The position numbers and the translations under genes were made by a program. Positions 58,469 through 64,000 of a DNA stretch of 64,000 nt are shown piece after piece (position 1 is the first letter of the stretch; each line of letters opens with the position of its first letter). The notes below the pieces were generated by a model. It made no database searches, was not told the DNA's origin, and worked only from the letters and a program-made list of their open reading frames with translations. This DNA is from an uncultured Cetobacterium sp. (GTDB lineage: Bacteria > Fusobacteriota > Fusobacteriia > Fusobacteriales > Fusobacteriaceae): assembly GCA_934085975.1 (NCBI GenBank), contig CAKOHT010000005.1:33966-97965 (forward strand). Reading direction: 5' to 3'.

Positions 58469-58720
58469 TTATCTAGCTTTCTCTATAATATCAACTAGTC
58501 TCCATCTCTTATCTCTAGATAATGGTCTAGTTTCCATGATTCTTACTTTATCTCCAGTTTGAGCTACGTTGTTCTCGTCATGTGCTTTGAACTTCATAGT
58601 CTTTTTAACTCTTTTTTTGTAGATTGGGTGTAATGTCATTGTTTCGATAGCAACAACTATCGTCTTGTCCATCTTATCAGAAACAACGATTCCTTCTCTT
58701 ACTTTTCTCTCGTTTCTCAA
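58469..58720 (-). CDS. rpsQ: Ribosomal protein S17
   Basis: 83 aa, uS17, OB fold: [18 protein letters not shown] and [17 protein letters not shown] start (58718-58720) with GAGG upstream. Confidence 0.98.
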   Translation of the reverse strand: MRNERKVREGIVVSDKMDKTIVVAIETMTLHPIYKKRVKKTMKFKAHDENNVAQTGDKVRIMETRPLSRDKRWRLVDIIEKAR

Positions 58721-58770
58721 GATTTTGACCTCCTCTTCTTAAGAATCCATATCTTAACTTTAAGATTTAA

Positions 58771-58953
58771 TTATCTTTCGTTTAATATAGTGTTTATTCT
58801 TGCGATCTCTCTTCTTACTTCTTTAATCTTAGCAGTGTTAGTTACTTGTCCTAATGAAAGTTGAAACTTTAGGTTGAAAAGTTCTTCCTTAAGCTCTTTA
58901 CACTTTACTACTAAGTCTTCAGTAGATATTTCTCTTATTTCCTTAGCTCTCAT
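58771..58953 (-). CDS. rpmC: Ribosomal protein L29
   Basis: 60 aa, uL29: helical hairpin with RELSTEDL-like start ([15 protein letters not shown]) and LFNLKFQLSLGQVTNTAKI. Start base overlaps the last base of rplP. Confidence 0.97.
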   Translation of the reverse strand: MRAKEIREISTEDLVVKCKELKEELFNLKFQLSLGQVTNTAKIKEVRREIARINTILNER

Positions 58954-59375
58954 TAGTTCTCACCACCATTCTCTCTTTTTACAATCTTACATCTAATAGG
59001 AAGTTTCATAGAAGCCTTTCTTAAAGCTGCTATTGCTTTTTCTTCAGTAACACCAGATACCTCGAACATTATTCTTCCAGGTTTTACTACTGCTACCCAA
59101 CCTTCTACGTTTCCTTTACCTTTACCCATTCTTACTCCAGCTGGTCTAGCAGTAATTGGCTTATCTGGGAATATTCTTATAAAAGTTTTACCTTCTCTTT
59201 TGAATGTTCTGTTGATTCCAACTCTACAAGATTCAATCTGTCTGTTTGTTATCCATGCTGGTTCAAGGGCTTGTAATCCGTAATCTCCGAAAGCAACAGT
59301 GTTACCTCTTTGAGCTGTACCCTTCATTCTTCCTCTAAACATTTTTCTATGTTTCGTTCTTTTAGGCATTAACAT
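58953..59375 (-). CDS. rplP: Ribosomal protein L16
   Basis: 140 aa, uL16: [36 protein letters not shown] and PVTEKP-type loop [17 protein letters not shown]. An in-frame ATG two codons later is also possible, but the MLMPKR form is the usual one. Overlaps rpmC by one base. Confidence 0.98.
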   Translation of the reverse strand: MLMPKRTKHRKMFRGRMKGTAQRGNTVAFGDYGLQALEPAWITNRQIESCRVGINRTFKREGKTFIRIFPDKPITARPAGVRMGKGKGNVEGWVAVVKPGRIMFEVSGVTEEKAIAALRKASMKLPIRCKIVKRENGGEN

Positions 59376-59377
59376 GA

Positions 59378-60034
59378 TTACGCTTCCCCTCCTTCCTTCT
59401 TAGTTGGAAGTACTTCACCGTGGAAGATCCAAACCTTGATTCCAAGAGCTCCATATGTTGTATGAGCTGTAGCTGTAGCGTAGTCAATGTCTGCTCTTAA
59501 TGTATGTAGAGGCACTTTTCCTTCTACTACCCATTCAGATCTTGCGATTTCAGCACCATTTAATCTTCCAGAAACCATAACTTTGATTCCTTTTGCTCCT
59601 GCTTTCATTGCTCTCATAACAGCTTGGCTAACTGCTCTTTTGTAAGCTACCCTTTTCTCGATAGATGTAGCTATATTTTCTGCAACTAAAGTTGCATCTT
59701 TATTAAACTCTTTAACCTCTTGAACTTTAACTGTAACTTTTCTTCCAGTCATTGCTTCAAGTTTAGCTCTTAATGATTCTATTTCAGAACCTTTTCTTCC
59801 AATGATTATTCCAGCTTTAGCTGTGTATATTAAAACTACAACGTGTGATGGAGAAGTTCTCTCGATCTTTACCTTCGAAATTCCCGCGTGGAAGTAGTTC
59901 TTTTTGATCATTTCTCTGATCTTTGTATCTTCATGGAAGAACTTTGCGTATTCTTTTTTATCTGCATACCAGATAGAATCCCAAGTTCTTGTTATTCCAA
60001 GTCTCAGTCCTCTAGGGTCTACTTTTTGTCCCAC
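59378..60034 (-). CDS. rpsC: Ribosomal protein S3
   Basis: 218 aa, uS3: [22 protein letters not shown] domain with [14 protein letters not shown], and C-terminal [17 protein letters not shown] end ([13 protein letters not shown]). Part of the mRNA entry helicase. GTG start (60032-60034). Confidence 0.98.
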   Translation of the reverse strand: MGQKVDPRGLRLGITRTWDSIWYADKKEYAKFFHEDTKIREMIKKNYFHAGISKVKIERTSPSHVVVLIYTAKAGIIIGRKGSEIESLRAKLEAMTGRKVTVKVQEVKEFNKDATLVAENIATSIEKRVAYKRAVSQAVMRAMKAGAKGIKVMVSGRLNGAEIARSEWVVEGKVPLHTLRADIDYATATAHTTYGALGIKVWIFHGEVLPTKKEGGEA

Positions 60035-60049
60035 AGTCTTACCTCCTTA

Positions 60050-60382
60050 CTACTTTTCAGACACTGCCACAACAATGTGTGCTGTTGGTTTTCTTATTAT
60101 ATCTGCTCTTCCCATCGCTCTTGGCATTATTCTCTTAAGCGCTGGTCCGTCGTTTATCATTATAGTTGATACTACTAACTTCTCCTCATCCATATTGAAG
60201 TTGTTAGTTGCATTAGCAATTGCTGATGCTAGTGTTTTCTTTATAAATCTAGCCGCTTTTTTGTTAGTAAACTCTAACGTATCTAAAGCTTCTAATGCTG
60301 ATTTTCCTCTCACTAAGTCTGCTACAAGTCTAGCTTTTCTTGGAGATAATCTTACGAATCTAGTTATTGCTCTAGCTTCCAC
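60050..60382 (-). CDS. rplV: Ribosomal protein L22
   Basis: 110 aa, uL22: RFVRLSPRKARLVADLVRGK and the tunnel loop PRAMGRADIIRKPTAHI. Macrolide-relevant loop at the exit tunnel. GTG start (60380-60382) with AGGAGG eight bases upstream. Confidence 0.98.
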   Translation of the reverse strand: MEARAITRFVRLSPRKARLVADLVRGKSALEALDTLEFTNKKAARFIKKTLASAIANATNNFNMDEEKLVVSTIMINDGPALKRIMPRAMGRADIIRKPTAHIVVAVSEK

Positions 60383-60429
60383 TAGTCCAACCTCCTTTTC
60401 CTACTATCAATTTATTAATTTAAAATCGA

Positions 60430-60711
60430 TTATTTTTTCTTTTTCTTTTTGTCTACACCGTGACCATAGTATGTTCTAGTTGGTGCAAACTCACCTAGTT
60501 TATGTCCAACCATTTGCTCAGTTACATGAACTGGTATGTGCTTTTTACCATTGTAAACACCAAATGTTAATCCTATAAAGTTAGGGAATATTGTTGATCT
60601 TCTAGACCAAGTCTTTATTACCGCTTTTATATTATCAGTAGCTACTGCTTCCTCAACTTTTTTCATTAAGTGGTGGTCACAAAAAGGTCCTTTTTTTAAT
60701 GATCTAGCCAT
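60430..60711 (-). CDS. rpsS: Ribosomal protein S19
   Basis: 93 aa, uS19: [37 protein letters not shown] and a lysine-rich C-terminus. ATG start. Normal position between rplB and rplV. Confidence 0.98.
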   Translation of the reverse strand: MARSLKKGPFCDHHLMKKVEEAVATDNIKAVIKTWSRRSTIFPNFIGLTFGVYNGKKHIPVHVTEQMVGHKLGEFAPTRTYYGHGVDKKKKKK

Positions 60712-60735
60712 TACCTATTAGCCTCCTCTCGAAAA

Positions 60736-61566
60736 TTACTTTTCGTTTCTTCTTCTTACGATAAACTTGTCTGAAGTTTTTCTTCCTCTTGTTTTAACAC
60801 CATGAGCTGGTTTACCCCAAGGAGTCATAGGAGATTTTCTTCCAACTGGAGCTTTACCTTCTCCTCCACCGTGTGGGTGATCACAAGGGTTCATTACAGA
60901 TCCTCTTACGTGAGGTCTTCTTCCTTTGTGTCTATTTCTTCCAGCTTTACCTAGTGATACTAGGCTGTGCTCAGAGTTTCCTACTTCACCAATTGTTGCC
61001 ATACATTCTCCGTGAATTAATCTTAACTCACCTGATGGTAACTGTACGTGACAGTAAGTTCCTTCTTTTGCAACTAGTCTTGCTGCAGTTCCTGCAGATC
61101 TAACTAATTGTCCACCCTTTCCTCTTTGTAACTCAACGTTGTGTATCTGTGATCCAACAGGCATCTCTCTTAATTTAAGAGCATTTCCTGGCTTTATTTC
61201 AGCATTTGAACCAGCCATTACGATATCACCTTTCTTAAGTCCCTTTGGAGCAAGAATATATCTCTTCTCTCCGTCTGCGTACGATAGTAATGCAATATTT
61301 GCAGTTCTATTTGGATCGTACTCTAGTGATACTACCTTTGCAGGTACATCTAATTTATTTCTCTTAAAGTCAATGATTCTGTAAAGTCTTTTGTGTCCCT
61401 TGTCTCTATTTCTACAAGTTCTGTGTCCATAGTTATCTCTACCATAAGCAGATTTTAATGGAGTAGTTAAAGACTTTTCAGGTCTAACTTTATCTAAATC
61501 TTCGTTAACTAATCTAGACATATGTCTAGTACCATTAGTTATAGCATTTAACTTTCTAATTGCCAT
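60736..61566 (-). CDS. rplB: Ribosomal protein L2
   Basis: 276 aa, uL2, needed for subunit association and peptidyl transfer. [17 protein letters not shown] and [19 protein letters not shown] (conserved His) are diagnostic. ATG at 61564-61566 with GGAGG seven bases upstream; the five extra codons of the longer frame are rejected. Confidence 0.98.
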   Translation of the reverse strand: MAIRKLNAITNGTRHMSRLVNEDLDKVRPEKSLTTPLKSAYGRDNYGHRTCRNRDKGHKRLYRIIDFKRNKLDVPAKVVSLEYDPNRTANIALLSYADGEKRYILAPKGLKKGDIVMAGSNAEIKPGNALKLREMPVGSQIHNVELQRGKGGQLVRSAGTAARLVAKEGTYCHVQLPSGELRLIHGECMATIGEVGNSEHSLVSLGKAGRNRHKGRRPHVRGSVMNPCDHPHGGGEGKAPVGRKSPMTPWGKPAHGVKTRGRKTSDKFIVRRRNEK

Positions 61567-61657
61567 TTTGTTAACCTCCAAAATTTCCTGACCTATAATT
61601 ATCTTTAGCTTTATCCTTTTATTATATAAAGAACTAAACCTCTTAATTATCTTTCAA

Positions 61658-61945
61658 TTATACTTCTGCGAAGTAAGTTATTGTGTTTCCAGCAGCTAAT
61701 TTAACAATAGCTTTTTTCTTAGCTTGAGTCTTGTAAAGTTTCATTCCATGTCTTTTAGTAACTGGCTTTACATTGATTGTAGCTACAGATTCAACTTTTA
61801 CGTTAAATATAGTCTCGATAGCTTTTCCGATCTCAACTTTATTTGCTTTAGGACTTACCTCAAATGTGTACTTGTTGTAATCTCTTCTTAAAATCTCAGT
61901 TTTCTCAGTGATTACAGGCTTCTTTACGATATCGTAAGCAGTCAT
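61658..61945 (-). CDS. rplW: Ribosomal protein L23
   Basis: 95 aa, uL23, docking site for SRP and trigger factor. YDIVKKPVITEKTEIL and KYTFEVSPKANKVEIGKAIE are standard. Overlaps rplD by one base (TAATG type junction); 91 nt to rplB. Confidence 0.98.
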   Translation of the reverse strand: MTAYDIVKKPVITEKTEILRRDYNKYTFEVSPKANKVEIGKAIETIFNVKVESVATINVKPVTKRHGMKLYKTQAKKKAIVKLAAGNTITYFAEV

Positions 61946-62577
61946 TATGCAAGCACCTCCTCGATTGTCGTTAACGCTTCCTTAGTTACGATAACTTTCT
62001 CTTGCTTTAATAACCAGTAAACTCCAATCTCATTTGGTTGAAGAACTACTGCGTTCTCTAAGTTTCTAGCTGATAAATATAAATTGTAATCAGCTTCTGT
62101 AGCAAGGTCATTTACAACGAATAATTGCTTTGTATTTGCTGATAAAGCATTAGTTAAAGCGATTATTGTTTTAGTTTTTGGAGTTTCAATAGTTCCATCT
62201 AGAACTAAGATTTCTCCAGCAGCAACTTTCGCAGAAAGTGCTGATCTTAAAGCAAGATTTCTTACTTTTTTATTTACTTTCTTCTCATATGATCTTGGTT
62301 GTGGTCCAAATGTTACTCCTCCACCTACCATGTGTGGAGCTCTTATAGAACCTTGTCTAGCTCTTCCAGTTCCTTTTTGTTTGAAAGGCTTTCTTCCTCC
62401 ACCTTTAACCATAGCTCTAGTTTTAGTAGCTGCAGTTCCTTGTCTAGCAGCTGCTAATTCCGCAGTTAATACTTCATGTAATACTGCTTGATTAGGCTCG
62501 ATTCCGAATACAGAATCTTTAACTTCTACAGTACCAGTTTGGTTTCCTGCTAAGTCATATATGTTTAAAACTGCCAT
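61945..62577 (-). CDS. rplD: Ribosomal protein L4
   Basis: 210 aa, uL4. [36 protein letters not shown] (tunnel loop) and [14 protein letters not shown]. In E. coli L4 autoregulates the S10 operon through its leader; here the only long spacer in that part of the operon is between rpsJ and rplC. Confidence 0.98.
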   Translation of the reverse strand: MAVLNIYDLAGNQTGTVEVKDSVFGIEPNQAVLHEVLTAELAAARQGTAATKTRAMVKGGGRKPFKQKGTGRARQGSIRAPHMVGGGVTFGPQPRSYEKKVNKKVRNLALRSALSAKVAAGEILVLDGTIETPKTKTIIALTNALSANTKQLFVVNDLATEADYNLYLSARNLENAVVLQPNEIGVYWLLKQEKVIVTKEALTTIEEVLA

Positions 62578-62607
62578 TATTTTCCTCCTTCCTCATCTAC
62601 TAACTAA

Positions 62608-63234
62608 TTATTTTTTTACAGCTGGTTTAACAACGATATATCCGTTCTTTGGACCAGGTACTGCACCTTTAATTAGTAGTAAGTTGTTTTCTGCGTCAAC
62701 TTTAACAATTTTTAAGTTTTGAACTGTTACAGTTGTATTTCCGTATTGTCCAGCCATTCTTTTGTTCTTAAGAACTTTTCCAGGCCAAGACGACATTCCT
62801 ATAGATCCTCCAAGTCTGTGGTTTCTAGATACACCGTGTGAAGCTCTGTTTCCACTGAAGTTATGTCTCTTCATAACCCCTGATGTTCCTTTACCTTTTG
62901 AAGTTCCTGTAATGTCTACGAAAGCAACCTCTGCTAAAGTGTCTACTTTAATCTCTTGTCCAAGTTCGATTCCTTCTACTGAATCAACTTTTAACTCTTT
63001 AACAAATCTTAACGGCTTTACACCAGCTTTGTTAAAAATTCCCATTAATGGCTTTGTAGTATTTTTTTCTTTTTTCTCGTCAAATCCTAATTGTAAAGCT
63101 GAGTATCCATCGTTCTCTACAGTCTTCTTTTGAAGAACATAGTTAGGTCCAGCTTCAACAACTGTAACTGGAATAAATTTTCCATCTTCGAAAATTTGAG
63201 TCATTCCAATTTTTTTTGCTAAAATTCCTGACAT
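62608..63234 (-). CDS. rplC: Ribosomal protein L3
   Basis: 208 aa, uL3: MSGILAKKIGMTQIFEDGKF and GTSKGKGTSGVMKRHNFSGN. The ATG at 63232-63234 follows GGAGG by 8 nt; six extra codons of the longer frame contain that site and are rejected. Preceded by a 182-nt spacer after rpsJ. Confidence 0.98.
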   Translation of the reverse strand: MSGILAKKIGMTQIFEDGKFIPVTVVEAGPNYVLQKKTVENDGYSALQLGFDEKKEKNTTKPLMGIFNKAGVKPLRFVKELKVDSVEGIELGQEIKVDTLAEVAFVDITGTSKGKGTSGVMKRHNFSGNRASHGVSRNHRLGGSIGMSSWPGKVLKNKRMAGQYGNTTVTVQNLKIVKVDAENNLLLIKGAVPGPKNGYIVVKPAVKK

Positions 63235-63416
63235 GTGTTTTACCTCCATCAAATAATATATTGGTTGACAACTTGCCCTCGTGGTTCCACCACTTTTTCT
63301 TTAAAAAAACGCCAACTTGTATTATTCTGTAAGGATAATTTAATTCTTCAATTAGCATCAAATTACCCGAAAATCAGCCGTCTGCTTTTTTCTCAGAATC
63401 TCTTTAATCAAGTCAA
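63235..63416 (-). promoter_or_regulatory. Unexplained 182-nt spacer/leader between rpsJ and rplC
   Basis: Far longer than most spacers in this operon. It contains a GTGGT-GGA-ACCAC hairpin (63281-63293), an AT stem TAATT/AATTA upstream, and no clear promoter or terminator. The hairpin region GGTGGAACCACGAG resembles the T-box core in sequence, but the flanking antiterminator pairing is poor. A translational or attenuation leader for rplC-rplD is plausible. Confidence 0.4.
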
Positions 63417-63728
63417 TTATGCTTGCTTTATTTCGATTCCAACACCAGCTGGTAAGTTAACTGCTGTTAAAGAAGCAATTGTCTTAGGGTTAGAGTTTTT
63501 AATCTCTACCATTCTTCTGTGCACTCTCATCTCGAATTGCTCTCTCGAGTCTTTGTTTACGTGTACTGATCTTAGTACAGTATATTTTTTAATCTTTGTA
63601 GGTAGTGGCATAGGTCCTGCAATCTCTGCTCCAGATTTCTTTGCTACTTCTACTATTTTTTTAGCTGATTGATCTAATAAAGTGTGATCATAAGCTTTTA
63701 AGTAAATTCTTAACTTGTTAGAAGCCAT
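63417..63728 (-). CDS. rpsJ: Ribosomal protein S10 (NusE)
   Basis: 103 aa, uS10; also NusE in antitermination. [53 protein letters not shown] (family core, seen as GPMPLPTK and SREQFEMR). First gene of the ribosomal superoperon, after the promoter at 63797-63824. AAGGAGG lies about 13 nt before the ATG. Confidence 0.98.
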   Translation of the reverse strand: MASNKLRIYLKAYDHTLLDQSAKKIVEVAKKSGAEIAGPMPLPTKIKKYTVLRSVHVNKDSREQFEMRVHRRMVEIKNSNPKTIASLTAVNLPAGVGIEIKQA

Positions 63729-63761
63729 TTTACTTTTCGCACCTCCTTAAAAGTTTCGATT

Positions 63762-63783
63762 AAAAGAATCAAATAATTCTTTT
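63762..63783 (-). promoter_or_regulatory. Hairpin in the rpsJ 5' leader
   Basis: AAAAGAAT / ATTCTTTT, 8-bp stem with a 6-nt loop, about 10 nt after the predicted transcription start and upstream of the rpsJ ribosome site. Confidence 0.45.
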
Positions 63784-63796
63784 GTACACTCTGGTA

Positions 63797-63824
63797 ATTA
63801 TATCATATTTTTTATAAAAAGCAA
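63797..63824 (-). promoter_or_regulatory. Promoter of the S10 ribosomal operon
   Basis: Minus strand: TTGCTT (63819-63824), 16-nt spacer, TATAAT (63797-63802), ~60-nt leader before rpsJ and downstream of the tuf terminator. Confidence 0.75.
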
Positions 63825-63876
63825 ATGTTTTTTATTTTTATTTAAAAGTTTTTTTATCTAGCTTTTTTCAAAATAT

Positions 63877-63900
63877 AAAAGGGGACTAAGTCCCCTTTTA
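63877..63900 (-). terminator. tuf terminator
   Basis: AAAAGGGGA / TCCCCTTTT hairpin with a 5-nt loop and T-rich tail on the minus strand, 35 nt after the tuf stop. Confidence 0.9.
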
Positions 63901-63934
63901 CATGAACTAAATTTCACTTAAATTTTAAGTAAGA

Positions 63935-64000
63935 TTACTTAGTAATTTCTGCAACAACTCCAGAAGCTACTGTTCTTCCTCCCTCTCTGATCGCAAATCT
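63935..64000 (-). CDS. tuf: Elongation factor Tu (C-terminal end only)
   Basis: The last 21 codons and stop of EF-Tu: RFAIREGGRTVASGVV then AEITK. This C-terminus of domain 3 is nearly invariant in bacteria. The remainder lies past the right edge. tuf upstream of the S10 operon is the common arrangement, but here it has its own terminator. Confidence 0.95.
   Translation of the reverse strand, partial: RFAIREGGRTVASGVVAEITK

Noticed and set aside
63281..63306. A T-box riboswitch in front of rplC
   Set aside because: The core string is similar, but GTGGT/ACCAC closes on itself, the outer antiterminator helix cannot be drawn, and no stem I specifier hairpin was found. Kept only as a leader of unknown type.

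Overview
This window is a 64 kb AT-rich piece of chromosome, almost certainly from a Fusobacteriota (Fusobacteriales) bacterium. The low G+C, the Shine-Dalgarno-rich gene starts (AGGAGG), the gene content and the protein sequences (L16 starting [11 protein letters not shown], long zinc-free S14, Cys4 adenylate kinase, RNase J plus RNase Y) all fit. The genus cannot be fixed by reading alone. No rRNA, tRNA, insertion sequence, prophage or CRISPR array was seen. The only stable RNA gene recognised is tmRNA. No gene-free stretch exceeds 300 bases. Nearly all of the DNA is core genome.

Layout. (1) 1-11257, minus strand: one long operon read from a promoter at 11303-11331 through DUF445, ruvB, an IscR-like Rrf2 regulator, rsmE, mtaB, a LytR_C membrane protein, mreD, mrdA, rnj, yhbY, a PAP2-like membrane protein and dxs (cut by the window edge). 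(2) 11407-14127, minus: lipoprotein, RsbW-like kinase, STAS antagonist and RNase Y from a clear promoter. (3) 14235-16491, minus: miaA and obgE. (4) 16678-20184, plus: aroC, dCMP deaminase, hemolysin III and MATE genes, then ssrA (tmRNA) on its own promoter. (5) 20653-29495, minus: rlmI, a CPA1 antiporter with two small upstream genes, a thioredoxin-like protein, and the polyphosphate cluster ppx / ppx-like HD protein / ppk1. (6) 29656-34160, plus: lon (divergent from the polyphosphate cluster), then after yfcE (minus) a 2[4Fe-4S] ferredoxin and a SEC-C protein. (7) 34276-47744, minus: an AbgT transporter; birA-mnmA-peptidase; the coaE-U32-pgpA-cinA-XRE/cupin-FakA/FakB fusion-galE operon; and cspA. 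(8) 47974-63728, minus: the S10, spc and alpha ribosomal-protein operons with secY, adk, map, infA and rpoA, and the tail of tuf at the right edge.

The most interesting reading is the polyphosphate cluster. Two tandem Ppx/GppA-family paralogues of equal length have lost opposite halves. One keeps the phosphatase/sugar-kinase-like active site but has lost its HD metal ligands. The other keeps the HD motif but has lost every phosphatase motif. The HD/YD position is residue 369-370 in both. They overlap each other and ppk1, and lon, whose E. coli homologue is controlled by polyphosphate, lies divergently next to them. Other notable points are a natural fusion of a FakA-like (DAK2) kinase with a DegV/FakB lipid-binding domain, a compact three-helix RNA leader between rpmJ and rpsM, an unexplained 182-nt leader between rpsJ and rplC, and frequent TTG/GTG starts among ribosomal-protein genes.
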